Source: Aporrectodea caliginosa (lineage: Eukaryota; Annelida; Clitellata; Crassiclitellata; Lumbricidae). From it: a stretch of DNA of 64,000 nucleotides. Below the pieces are notes generated by a model. The model made no database searches. It saw only the letters and a program-made list of their open reading frames with translations, and was not told the DNA's origin. Made by a program: the position numbers and the translations under genes. Shown here piece after piece: positions 52,503 through 63,342 of this stretch (position 1 is the first letter of the stretch; each line of letters begins with the position of its first letter). The DNA lies in NCBI GenBank assembly GCA_020284085.1, contig JACEVL010000341.1, positions 1,298,571-1,362,570 of the forward strand, written 5' to 3'.

Positions 52503-55500
52503 TTATTCTTTAAGTTGTTTTATCAATGAGTAATGATTGTAAGCTAGCGTACTTATCCCATCTTCCATTATCAATCGCTTATCGTCGTCGGCTGACAGAG
52601 CGATCTTATTAACTTCTTCGCTATAGATTTCGTGAAGATGCGATCTTATAACATTCATTCGTCTCGATTGATCTCGTTTGGTGAACAAGCAATTTCTATA
52701 ATCTTCGTGGGTGATAGATTTCTTGACTACATTCTTTTTTACGCCCTTAGCTTTTTTATAATCCACTCCAGCCATCTTGTATGAATAGAGTTTCGACCTC
52801 AATCCAACGAACTCTTCGATCTGTTTACCAGCCGCTTCGTCCTTAAACATACCTATAACTTTCTTATTCATGCCAGTTTCTATACCAGAGGGATGGTCTT
52901 TAGGATAATCACTCGTGTCGAACCGGCTTCTAATGTCAGGAGCGATATCGGCATAGAAATCGTCGGTTTTAATTTCATAAGCTAGAGAATCCGTATCCGT
53001 AAATAACAGTTTCGATCTATCACCATACTTACTTTTGATGTAGTTATAGTGAAAATTATACATGAGCGTTTTACTCAAGTCTAAGATACACATACCGAGA
53101 TATATGGGCTTGTTAAAGAGCAACTTTGTTCTTTTATTATGAATAGCTATTAGATTCTCGTCAAATATCGTTAGCCTATCGAAACTTACTCTCGCGGCTA
53201 GTTTTATAGCTTCCTTCTCATCGCATACTAACCTTATATCTACGCGGTTCTCAATTCGTTCCATAGTCTTACCAAAGACACTATTATTCATCAGTTTGAA
53301 AAAGTCCTTCTCGAAATCATTAGTAGCCTTCGTTCGCAAGTCGGTATTGAGATCGATATACTCTTTCAACCAAGTACTTTCTTCGAATCGTATCCCTCTA
53401 TGAATTTTCGTTATCTTCAATCCGAGACTTTCGTACAGTTTTAAATTTTCGTAGTGTACTACATACTTTTGTTTATCGTTTAAGTTTGGAATTAGTTTTG
53501 CCACATCCGATCCATCGGGTATTAGACTCTCAGGAGCGAGTGGATAATCGTTATGAAGATCGTGCAACTCTTCTGGATATTCTAAATCGACTTCTAAGAT
53601 ACAAGGCATACTCCTCCAATTATTAAGCTCTTTATCATTCATCCATTCAAACCCTCGAGTCGGTAACGGTTTGCTCATCGCCCATCCGTATAAATTATTA
53701 GCGTCTAGGTATGTAATAAACGACGAGGGTTTACTACTGTCGAATGCTTCTCCCATATACTCGTTGTTCGCTCTCGCGTATCGATGTGAAATCGTACTGA
53801 CCCCTCCTCTGGTTCCACGCTTAATCATGAGTAACATGTCGTAATCACTCATCAACTCCAACTCTACTTTAGTTATCTTCAACGCCGCGTCCCATGCTAG
53901 ACCGGGAGAAGTGTAATACCACGCCGGATCTAGTCCGTAGTTGCTCGTGCAAACGTCTCTAAAGTTTTCGAATACATCGGCTAATAACAACACGTCTGAA
54001 ATATTATACAATTCATGGTATTCTCTTAATGTCTTACAACGAAATTCTGTCCATACCGTTTTAGCATGGGTGTAATCTTCGTCGCTAATGTCTGAGTCGT
54101 TTAGTTTAGAATAGAATGCGGATTTGGGAGGCAGTTCGGTTGCGTTCAATCTTTCGACGGACTCGGCGAATTCGTATGGGTAGACTCCTTTTCTTAGTAA
54201 TAGATCGAGCTTCCTACCTTTATAAAACTCGCCTACATTCTTACACTGTTCTTTACGAAGGTTTTTAGATAGCGCGTCGAGACTCGAGGGCATGAATCTA
54301 AAACTATCTATAAAGCGTAGTTCGCGTTTGACTGTTATCTCTTTTCCCTCTTTTACAAACTTGTCGACAACGACCTCTCTGCTAAACGATATATATTTTT
54401 CTTCGTTACACGGAATGCAATTAATTCTTTCACCATTCTCACCTCGCAGTCTTTTAATGAATAAATGACTATCGTAACAGGATAAGTTATGGAACACGAC
54501 TGGGAAAAACTTGGGAATTTTATAGCTTAAATTACAACTGTTATGAGCCGCGCCTCTAAATTTTCCAGTAAGATGGCAGTGATCTCTAACACGATCTGTC
54601 CCCAACTCGTCTCCGCAGATATGGCAACTAGTAGCTTCATCGAAACATTTCTTCTCAGTTACACCGAATATCATTCGTTTGGGAAATTTAAACTGGTTAT
54701 ATATTTGTTTTATATTTGCCTCTAGAGTATCTACGAATATCTGAGCTACATCGTCGTCTTCGCTCTCAGCCGTGTACGTTACAGGGTCTTGTGAATATAC
54801 GTCGTCGTTGAAACACTTTATATAATAACAAAACGAACTAGGAATGTGCTTCTGATATTGTTTGGTATATGATACTGCCGGATTCGGTTGACACGAGTCT
54901 ATAGGTTTAATGAACGATTCGAAATCGGCGTAGACGATAAAGGGAACTCTCATGGATTTGAAATAATGTTTAAAACTTAGCATGGTTCCTGGTTCGGGAA
55001 GAACTATTCGTTGGGCGTTTTCCTGCGAACAGTACTCGGTATGCTTAGTAAGCGCTTCTACACGTGTATAGCCATTTAAACATCTTTTGCAATAATGTAT
55101 TGAATGTTTTGAATGCTTTGATTTTTCACTTCGTGATACCATCAATCTGTTAAAATTCTTGATCAGGCAATAATGTTTCTTCTTATCTCCGTCAGAAATA
55201 AGCAATAGATCAACGACTGACGCTTTAACGTCTTGCTGCTTCGACATGTAAATTGGGAATATTATTTCTTCGTAACCGAATACGTTAACGCTGACATTAT
55301 TATTTCTCTCAAATTTACTTATTATATTTCCATCGGTTGCAACTGGGAATTCAATACCACTCCAATCGAGTTTCTTCGATTGATCAATTAATTCTCTTGT
55401 GATTCTATGCGGGTTGTCTTCCGTTGGATTCAGCGCTCTAGTGACGCACCATTTAAAACATTCTTCGTCGTTATTTTTCAGGTTTATAATTGCCTTTTTA

Positions 55501-56333
55501 CTAGCAAGTTCTGCGGGTAATGGAATGTAAGAACTACCTTTCAGCGGCTTGTATATTACCGTATTAATATCTAATTTAACTACGGCTCTAAATCTCCAAT
55601 TACTCCCACGCATTTGAAAACTAGCCATCGACTCCATGAGTTTATCTTTGGCTTTGTTATATATTTCATTCACGTCGGTAGATTCTAGAACGACCTCCGT
55701 CAACGAACGAAATGGTATATCATCGGAATCTTCTTCTCCGGTTTTAATATTCACGCGCCCCATAGTACAAGTGAGAACTAAATTGGTCTTTATTTGTCGA
55801 TTCTGAGAGAGTAGGCTAACTACTCGCGACTCTACGGCTTTAAGAAAAGACTCGGTATCGATTCCGTCAATTCCATCGATCGTGTGTTGTTTGGTAAATC
55901 CCTTAATAGCCGACGCAGTCTCTCGAATCTCGAACTTCTTTTCATTGATTTTGTTAAAAATACTCGAAATCTTTGACTTCAACGAGTCTAATTTTTCATT
56001 CACGGGTTTCTTTTCTCGAGGAGCTACGTAATTAACCAACCAATCCGCAAAAGAATTAATTTTCGACCTAACCTTGTTCTTCACTTCAGTCAAAACATTA
56101 TTAAAACGAGATTTCCAAGGAGGTGTATACTTACCTGGAACAAGCGTTGGAACTTTGATGTCTGGAACTGGAGCGTCTAGTAGGTCGCTTTCATGTACAG
56201 TCTTAACGCTTTGCAAAAGTCTCGATGATAGGAATGTCACGAGATCCGCTTTTCGCAGTCCCGAATATCTAACCAAGCCATTCTCTTTAGCAATGTTTCG
56301 TAATTGTTTTACTGTTTTCGTTGAGTATTCCAT
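52503..56333 (-). CDS. Protein-primed family B DNA polymerase
   Basis: 1276 aa, uninterrupted, the replication enzyme of the element. The N-terminus (7-36, TVKQLRNIAKENGLVRYSGL) is SAP-like, followed by about 400 residues of the usual poorly conserved Polinton N-region with a zinc-finger-like CKRC...H..YC (415-435). Exonuclease: ExoI YADFES (D470, E472), ExoII FHNLSCYDSHLF (D621), ExoIII YNISD (D780). An endonuclease-VII-like CHIC...DHCHLTG...HNSCN insert lies at 570-601. Polymerase: motif A LDANNLYGWAMSK (D877), motif B LMNNSVFGKTM, motif C FTDTDSL (D1113, D1115). All catalytic residues are present, so the protein could be active. Start: ATG 56333 follows TATATAAA and lies 50 bp from the right terminal repeat. 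Confidence 0.95.
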   Translation of the reverse strand: MEYSTKTVKQLRNIAKENGLVRYSGLRKADLVTFLSSRLLQSVKTVHESDLLDAPVPDIKVPTLVPGKYTPPWKSRFNNVLTEVKNKVRSKINSFADWLVNYVAPREKKPVNEKLDSLKSKISSIFNKINEKKFEIRETASAIKGFTKQHTIDGIDGIDTESFLKAVESRVVSLLSQNRQIKTNLVLTCTMGRVNIKTGEEDSDDIPFRSLTEVVLESTDVNEIYNKAKDKLMESMASFQMRGSNWRFRAVVKLDINTVIYKPLKGSSYIPLPAELASKKAIINLKNNDEECFKWCVTRALNPTEDNPHRITRELIDQSKKLDWSGIEFPVATDGNIISKFERNNNVSVNVFGYEEIIFPIYMSKQQDVKASVVDLLLISDGDKKKHYCLIKNFNRLMVSRSEKSKHSKHSIHYCKRCLNGYTRVEALTKHTEYCSQENAQRIVLPEPGTMLSFKHYFKSMRVPFIVYADFESFIKPIDSCQPNPAVSYTKQYQKHIPSSFCYYIKCFNDDVYSQDPVTYTAESEDDDVAQIFVDTLEANIKQIYNQFKFPKRMIFGVTEKKCFDEATSCHICGDELGTDRVRDHCHLTGKFRGAAHNSCNLSYKIPKFFPVVFHNLSCYDSHLFIKRLRGENGERINCIPCNEEKYISFSREVVVDKFVKEGKEITVKRELRFIDSFRFMPSSLDALSKNLRKEQCKNVGEFYKGRKLDLLLRKGVYPYEFAESVERLNATELPPKSAFYSKLNDSDISDEDYTHAKTVWTEFRCKTLREYHELYNISDVLLLADVFENFRDVCTSNYGLDPAWYYTSPGLAWDAALKITKVELELMSDYDMLLMIKRGTRGGVSTISHRYARANNEYMGEAFDSSKPSSFITYLDANNLYGWAMSKPLPTRGFEWMNDKELNNWRSMPCILEVDLEYPEELHDLHNDYPLAPESLIPDGSDVAKLIPNLNDKQKYVVHYENLKLYESLGLKITKIHRGIRFEESTWLKEYIDLNTDLRTKATNDFEKDFFKLMNNSVFGKTMERIENRVDIRLVCDEKEAIKLAARVSFDRLTIFDENLIAIHNKRTKLLFNKPIYLGMCILDLSKTLMYNFHYNYIKSKYGDRSKLLFTDTDSLAYEIKTDDFYADIAPDIRSRFDTSDYPKDHPSGIETGMNKKVIGMFKDEAAGKQIEEFVGLRSKLYSYKMAGVDYKKAKGVKKNVVKKSITHEDYRNCLFTKRDQSRRMNVIRSHLHEIYSEEVNKIALSADDDKRLIMEDGISTLAYNHYSLIKQLKE

Positions 56334-56382
56334 TTTATATACAGAAGATTTTTCTTTAAGTCAAAAATGAGATAACATTTTT

Positions 56383-56520
56383 CGACCGTGTGACGACTCA
56401 TGATCGAAACTGTCGGGAACTTTCGCGCGCGATGACTCATCGATCGATACCTTGGGGATTTCCGATAGTTTCGATCGATGAGTCATAGCGAGAACTTGGG
56501 TATCGGATTGGGAACTGTCG
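56383..56520 (-). repeat. Right terminal inverted repeat region
   Basis: 56383-56420 (CGACCGTGTGACGACTCATG ... TGTCGGGAAC) is the reverse complement of the inner left repeat, apart from a 17-bp length difference. Outwards follow TGACTCA (56433-56439) and TGAGTCA (56479-56485) within CGATCGATGAGTCAT-type words. The outer limit, about 56510-56520, is a guess. Confidence 0.8.
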
Positions 56521-56523
56521 TTT

Positions 56524-56556
56524 GGTCCGAACGACCTGGGTTCGAATCCTCCCGTT
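56524..56556 (+). mobile_element. tRNA-like B-box fragment at the right flank
   Basis: CGACCTGGGTTCGAATCCTC matches a tRNA B-box (GGTTCGAATCC). No A-box or cloverleaf is visible on the left, because the virus-like element begins there. It may be a SINE head cut by the integration. Confidence 0.4.
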
Positions 56557-56711
56557 TACGACCTTTCCTTAGGGTTTCCTCTAAAGCCAATTTTAGAGTG
56601 GCATTCTGAGATTGTAAATGCAGTACTTGGGCTTGCAACCAAATGTGGGAATCCTCTTCTAAGGAGGGATCTACTCCTTGTGTCCCCTTATCCTGAGGGA
56701 CGGACCCAGTC

Positions 56712-56981
56712 CTAGAGGTCTGCGGGTAGAGCATTTTTGCTACCCGACCAGTACCCGTAACACGAGCCGTTACCCGTACCCGTACCCGACCCGTACTCAA
56801 AATTACTACCCGACCCTACCCGTACCCGCGGGTATACCCGTACCCGTACTGCACCCGCCAAGTCATTAGCACGCCTTCCCACAGTCCCAGTCCCTACCAG
56901 GGTAAATTTCATCTACTAGGCTTACAACTCAACTCAGCATGTAATAATAATAATAAAATAGGCTGATGAAAATGATAGTAT

Positions 56982-57029
<48 letters not shown>

Positions 57030-57386
57030 AAGTAGTAGTAGTAGTAGCAGCAGCAGCAGCAGTAGCAGTAGCAGTAGCAGTAGCAGTAGCAACAGCAGCA
57101 ACAGCAGCAACAACAGCAGGAGGAGGACAATGGAGAACATTAATTTATACCCATCATCACCCAACATCATTATCATCATCATCATCATCATCGTCGTCGT
57201 CGTCAACCACTTCGTCATCATCATCACCATCAATTCCTGACGCCAGTCATTTGTCGGCGATGGGTACAATTAATGTTCTCCATTGTCCTGCTGCGGGTAT
57301 TGGAAGGGTCGGATAGTAATTTTTAGTACGGGTCTGGTACGGGTAACGGTCCTGGTAGCAAAAATGCTCTACCCGCAGACCTCTAG
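56712..57386. mobile_element. GGGTAC-rich foldback element with microsatellite core
   Basis: Perfect 33-bp inverted ends (56712-56744, CTAGAGGTCTGCGGGTAGAG...; 57354-57386) enclose ACCCGTACCC-type repeats on both sides and a (AGT)n/(AGC)n/(ATC)n core at 56980-57215. A 33-bp direct repeat with two mismatches (56679-56711 and 57641-57673) lies outside, with more ACCCGTACCC words between at 57525-57620. The family is unknown; ends starting TAGAGGTCTGC would suit hAT, but no 8-bp duplication is seen. Confidence 0.65.
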
Positions 57387-57699
57387 TGTGCAGACATATG
57401 GTACTTAGATTTTGGACGTGCCAGTTAGCCTATAATAGTAAGCAAGTCTTTGACGGTGCAAGATTCACTATTGTATGTAACGGTGACATTGTAACCCCAA
57501 AACTTCAAGTCGGCACGGGTAAAACCGGGTATACCCGTACCCGTGACGACCCTACCCGTACCCGACCCGACCCGTGAAATGCAGGTATTTGGGCGACCCG
57601 TACCCGACCTCTTCGGGTACGGGAGGGATCGGGTAAACCCTTGTGTCCCCTTATCCTGAGGGACAGACCCACTCACCTCATCCTCACCTCCTGTGGCGC

Positions 57700-58455
57700 C
57701 TACAGACTCAGTCATCAGGCAAGTATCTGGCGTAGCCAATAATTTGTCTTTATTCATTTACAAATTATCGTTGTAACATAAAATGAATATTCCTTTACAG
57801 ACAGGTATTTGTCGAAATTAACATTGCTGTTTGAATTACAGTCGTTTTAAATTAAAAGAATTATCTGCAGTACAATGTCTTGTTGTTTGCATTAATTAAA
57901 CAAATTTACGCCTGTTTGGAGCGTATTAACAGAATTATAACAAAGCAGTCTAAGATATTAAACTAAAGACATCTACTAGTTAGGCAGACTCCTAAACAAA
58001 TACTTCCCCAATAGACTAGAGCTATCAGAAGGGACGTGGTTCCTAACAACCACGGTGCTGAATTCAATCCCTAGCGTTGAGATCTCTCAAGGCTTCCCCT
58101 TGGACTGTCACTGTCAGATTAGCGGCAAAATGGCGCTTACACAATCTTCGTTTTACCAGCCGTTCCTGTGCGACTTTCCTTCATAAACGCAGTCACCCGA
58201 TCCTAGGTTACACGAGGGCAAACTCTTTAAAGTTTTTACTTCAAACCTCCACCTAAATGTGACTTTTACTCGCATTAATCATGAAAGATAAAACCGACAA
58301 AAAGTCCGCCAACAGGAACTCGAAAACCAGAAGATACAATGACATAGAGCAAAAAGCATTAGAGCTAGCCTTAATTCAGCCCTCTAGTGGTTGACTGCAG
58401 ATCAACTGACTAGCGCTATATAAGCCCGCTTAAGCCCATGCTCTTAACTTAGAGT
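57700..58455. other. No gene recognised
   Basis: The stretch contains the tail-like phrase ACTAGCGCTATATAAGCCCG at 58411-58430 just before the gap. Nothing else is identified. Confidence 0.4.
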
Positions 58456-59000
58456 NNNNNNNNNNNNNNNNNNNNNNNNNNNNNNNNNNNNNNNNNNNNN
58501 NNNNNNNNNNNNNNNNNNNNNNNNNNNNNNNNNNNNNNNNNNNNNNNNNNNNNNNNNNNNNNNNNNNNNNNNNNNNNNNNNNNNNNNNNNNNNNNNNNNN
58601 NNNNNNNNNNNNNNNNNNNNNNNNNNNNNNNNNNNNNNNNNNNNNNNNNNNNNNNNNNNNNNNNNNNNNNNNNNNNNNNNNNNNNNNNNNNNNNNNNNNN
58701 NNNNNNNNNNNNNNNNNNNNNNNNNNNNNNNNNNNNNNNNNNNNNNNNNNNNNNNNNNNNNNNNNNNNNNNNNNNNNNNNNNNNNNNNNNNNNNNNNNNN
58801 NNNNNNNNNNNNNNNNNNNNNNNNNNNNNNNNNNNNNNNNNNNNNNNNNNNNNNNNNNNNNNNNNNNNNNNNNNNNNNNNNNNNNNNNNNNNNNNNNNNN
58901 NNNNNNNNNNNNNNNNNNNNNNNNNNNNNNNNNNNNNNNNNNNNNNNNNNNNNNNNNNNNNNNNNNNNNNNNNNNNNNNNNNNNNNNNNNNNNNNNNNNN
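58456..59000. other. Assembly gap (545 N)
   Basis: Bases are undetermined. The right side opens with (AGT)n (59001-59053), so the gap probably contains a long trinucleotide repeat. Confidence 1.
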
Positions 59001-59020
59001 AGTAGTAGTAGTAGTAGTAT

Positions 59021-59053
<33 letters not shown>

Positions 59054-60126
59054 CCTACATGTATCCTTTGATACTTTAAATGCACATGTCAAGTGATGAC
59101 GGCTATTGGACTGTGGTTCGTTTTGATGTGTTTGCACTGTGACAAAGAAGCGATGGAGGAGAACCTCATGACAATATTTAGAAACGCCTTTCGTCATGCG
59201 CACGCTGCAGTCGAAATATCGTTCAACTCAAGTGCTACACCTGTGACCTTTAAACTGTTAATAGGTGCATAGGTGTATCCTGAGGAATCGCTGCAGAGCT
59301 TTCGATGGACGCTAAAGAGCGAAGACTCAGTTGTTTTGTTATCTCATTAGCAGCTGGTTATTAAGCGCATTTGCGATGCATTTAGTTTAATTAATTTGGG
59401 CTTTACAAATTGACTTACAACAATGTAATTAACTAATCAGGTCAATTATCTTACTTTACAACAGAACAGTTACACGTGTGATTGCGCTGTGGTACAAATG
59501 CCAAAGACCTCCAAACGTCTATAATCGTATCATGTAGCACTGTTGAACAAGATACGGTCTGTGCATGCAGAGTGACTTACTACCCAACGCTCAGACTACT
59601 ACGTTCGTATGTCTGGCTGACAACCGGAAGATATTAATACGACGTAGTAGAGTATTCTGTCGCAACGTCAAGAACCGACTGACACCTAGCGGTGGGAATT
59701 AACATCGTTCGTGACGAAACTGTCTATCACGCAGCCATCGGTACTCTGTTGAAGGTCTTTTTCTGCTTCCGGTAATGGCGGTCATGCTCCCTTCGCTTTG
59801 AAGGTTACTCTTGGTCATTCCCTGTCCAATCTACTGCAGATATATATCACACGAGCTTGGATCCTTCTTATATGTTTTCTCCATAGAGTCGTCAATAAAA
59901 CATACTTTCCGCATGGTTTTCTCATATTTTCCTTATAGGAATCGCTGAAGCATATATTCTTGTAGTTTTTCAAATATTCACCGTTTGCATATTTTCCGCT
60001 GAATAATCATCGCTTGAATATTTTTATCATGTTGTTCATTTAACATGAAACACATATTTTTCCACATTTTCTTGTATAATGTGTCCTGTGAGAAATTCAG
60101 TGTTAAATTTATAGAAGTTTTACCAA
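59054..60126. other. No gene recognised
   Basis: Ordinary-looking sequence without supported frames. A cluster of CATATTTTCC-type words (59920-60065) suggests a diverged short tandem repeat. Confidence 0.4.
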
Positions 60127-62424
60127 AATCATGGGCGTCCTGCAGGAATTTTTCCAGGGGGCGCAAACTTTTCGGTAGTTGTCACAGGGACTAAATATAG
60201 GGTGTCGAAAGCAACCTAGGCCTATCACTCCACCTGCTACTCTCGCTCCCATCGGCTCTCGATCCTCTGGCGCAGATCCCAACATGCCAGAGGAAACAAA
60301 TTCATAGATATTCAGAAACTATTATGATAATATTAAATTTTATATGACTGAAACCTGACCTTATTCTTAAAATAGCAATTACAATCGTCTGGGTTCTTGT
60401 CCAAACTGATTTATCACTCTATCTATGAATTCGTCTTTGTATGATGAGTGTACATCGAAAAAATGTCAGACAACAAAGACCAGGTAAGACCTGATAAACG
60501 GTCGTCACTGTCAGTCGACCCTCACAGTTCCAACGAAATTGTCCAGATATGTTCCTATTTTCCGTTCCTGTGACACTGCCCGACTGACTCACAAAGCGTG
60601 AGCTATACTATAGTAGTAGAAGTTTCAGTTTAACATGGCACTATTATTGGCCCAGGTTTAACGACCCGTGCGACAACAAAGATCAATAGATTCGCATTCC
60701 TCCTTCATCCAAGGTTGGGACTATAGTTCCGAAGCTAGCGGGGTATGTTTAAAAAGTCTGGCAGAATCGTGTTAGATCACTTAGATGGCATCTAACTTCT
60801 AAGGGAAGAAGATGATTACTTAGTCAGAGACTGTGGCACCAGCCAGTGTCAATTATATATGTTTATATATATTTGTATATAATATATATATTTGTGTATA
60901 TATATATAACGTCCTGACTACGCGGTTCACCGGCCGGACCTGTTATCTCGTACGGATCGGATAAACACAACAAAAGAGCCGCTGGTAAAGGAAATACGAT
61001 ACCAATTAGCCGATACGATTGAAAGCATCTCGCAGTCTCGAAGTTGCCAATATGAATGTCCATAATTTATTACCAAGAGAGAACTCTATAGGCCCTACTT
61101 AGCACTTAGCACTTAGTCCTTCCTCGCGCTGTCAGCGCATCGGGCGACACAGCCTCTCCACGTTATCCTGTCTTCCGCGGCCAGCATAGCATCGTCCCAC
61201 GTCATTCCGCCGCCTTCCAGATCCTGAGTGATCGTGCTTCTCCAAGTCTTTCTGGGTCTTCCTCGCCCTCTTCTCCATCCCGACGGAGTCCAATCCAGTG
61301 CCTGCCTTAGCGTTCTCTCCTCTCCCGATCTATGTATGTGCCCCAACCAACGTAACCGCATCTTCTTCAGCATGTCTTCCAGTTTCTCCATGGATGTTCT
61401 CCTTCTTACTTCCTCATTTCTGACCTTATCCCTCCAAGTGATCTTCAGTAATCTTCTCAGCCAACGATGATGTGCCGCCTCCAGTTTCTTCATATTGACT
61501 TTTGTCATAGACCATGTCTCTGCCCCATACAGCAACGCTGTCAATACCAAAGCTCTGTACAATCTTGTTTTTGTTGTCAGACTGAGTCCTTTGTTCTTCC
61601 ATATATTGTTCAACCTTCCAAATGTGGCATTGGCTTTTCCCAATCTGCTTCCAATCTCTTTATCACAGCTGCCATTGCTTGAAATCATACTCCCCAGATA
61701 GCAAAAGTGTTCCACCTCCTCCAGCACATCCTCTCCAACTTTGATGTTTTCAGTCACTGTCCATTTTCCTACTTTCATAATCTTTGTTTTGGTGGTATTG
61801 ATCCTCAGTCCGACCAGACCCGCCTCTCTCTCCACACTGTCTGTGAGTTTTCTCATTCCTTCCCAAGACTCCTCCAGTAGCGCTATGTCGTCTGCAAAGT
61901 CTAGATCCGCCAGCTTTCCCTCTCCTTCCCACTCCAGGCCACACTCCCCTTCTTTTGTGCTTCGTCTCATCACCCAATCGATCGTTAGCAGGAATAGCAA
62001 TGGTGACAGAATGCAGCCCTGACGCACGCCCGTGACAATCTGGAACCACTCTCCTAGTTTCCCCTCCGTTCTCACTGCACACCTGCTTTCTGTATACATT
62101 CCTTTTATGATGTTTATAATCTTCTCTGGTATACCGTATTGTGCGAGGATATTCCACACCACAGGTCTTTGGACGCTGTCAAATGCCTTCTTAAAAGCCC
62201 TACGTTAAATTTGAAAAGTACGCCTAAGCAAAGATATAGCCTAGGTCCAAATTGGGTTAATTTTAAATAATTAATTAGGGAATTTAGTGTTTTTTCGATA
62301 ATAACGTTGAAAATCGTGTTGTAGTAATCACAATAACCAAATAATCAAAATTTCTCTGCAACTACACGCAAAATCCAGGAGGGCGCATATGCGCCCCTTG
62401 CGCCCCCCTGCGGACGCCCATGAC
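60127..62424. repeat. GC-rich inverted repeat flanking the RTE fragment
   Basis: CATGGGCGTCCTGCAGG...GGGGGCGCAAAC (60127-60172) and its inverted relative (62372-62424, GCGCCCCCCTGCGGACGCCCATG) face each other across 2.2 kb. Between them are a (TA)n tract (60860-60910) and the RTE LINE. Confidence 0.6.
61113..62205 (-). mobile_element. RTE/BovB-type LINE, 5'-truncated, C-terminal half of RT
   Basis: The minus frame (349 codons from the first possible start, open upstream to about 62205) contains motif B GVRQGCILSPLLF, the catalytic LDFADDIALLEE, the thumb motif CYLGSMISSNGSCDKEIGSR, and an RRGRGRPRKTW C-terminal motif typical of RTE-type proteins. After the stop the 3' UTR is only about 30 bp and ends in AAGTGCTAAGTGCTAAGTAG, the short tandem terminus usual for RTE elements. 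The endonuclease and RT N-terminus are missing. The remaining frame has no stop, so insertion was fairly recent. Confidence 0.88.
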
Positions 62425-63060
62425 CAAAATGTAATCTTTCACATTTTCTTGTCTTGGTGATTACTTAAAATAAATAGGTTATCCTTTTCTATATGGAATG
62501 ATAATATAGCTTTTCTTGTTGTTGATAATAATGACGCGTACAAGCTATCAAGCTCTTAGCATTTGTGCTGACAGTTGACATTGTGTATGTGTGTAAAGCA
62601 GCCTAGAAGTAGCTTGCTACTGACGATTCTCTAGAAATTGTCGTAATTACAATTACAATTACAATTACAGGTCACCAGCGATGATTGCTTTTCGTTGTAA
62701 CTGTTAAGGAAAGTTAACTTTACGTGATTCTACCCTTTATTAGGCAAAGCTAACAAGACAAGATTAGTCTAGTCTCGAACGGTTACTGAGACGGCACATA
62801 ATATAATTATGAGTAAGTAGCCTTTCCTTTCCGCCTTTCCATGTAATCTCTAAGTCCCTCGGGGAATGAAGTACCACAGGGTAAAAAATTATAATTTGGT
62901 CTGCAGTTCATATCAGAGTTAGGAAGCCGGATAACGGACGCAACCCATGATCCACTGGAGACATCATAACTATTCCAACGGATCTCGGTAGCTATTCAAC
63001 GGGAGAATGCCATTCGCCTCTCAGGAACATTGCCAACGCTCTCTGAACTCTACTGAGATG
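62425..63060. other. No gene recognised; (ACAATT)n patch
   Basis: A short (ACAATT)n tract lies at 62646-62670. No supported reading frame. Confidence 0.45.
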
Positions 63061-63070
63061 ACACCTCAGA

Positions 63071-63268
<198 letters not shown>

Positions 63269-63342
63269 CAAACAAGTACGCAGTAAGATTACATGACATT
63301 GTAGTAATATATGATAACAAGTTTAACAGGAGACGAATTTAA

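Larger units (their letters stand above)
37945..56520. mobile_element. Maverick/Polinton (adintovirus-like) integrated DNA virus, about 18.5 kb
   Basis: The element is bounded by degenerate terminal inverted repeats. It encodes the full diagnostic set: integrase, packaging ATPase, hexon- and penton-type capsid proteins, adenain-like protease and protein-primed family B polymerase. Layout: integrase and PLA2 leftward at the left end, capsid genes rightward in the centre, and fibre, protease, endonuclease remnant and polymerase leftward from the right end. Exact outer ends and a target duplication cannot be fixed by eye. The combination of a retrovirus-like integrase with an adenovirus-like virion set is what separates Polintons/adintoviruses from virophages. 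Several structural genes are broken, so this copy cannot be assumed infectious. Confidence 0.93.
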
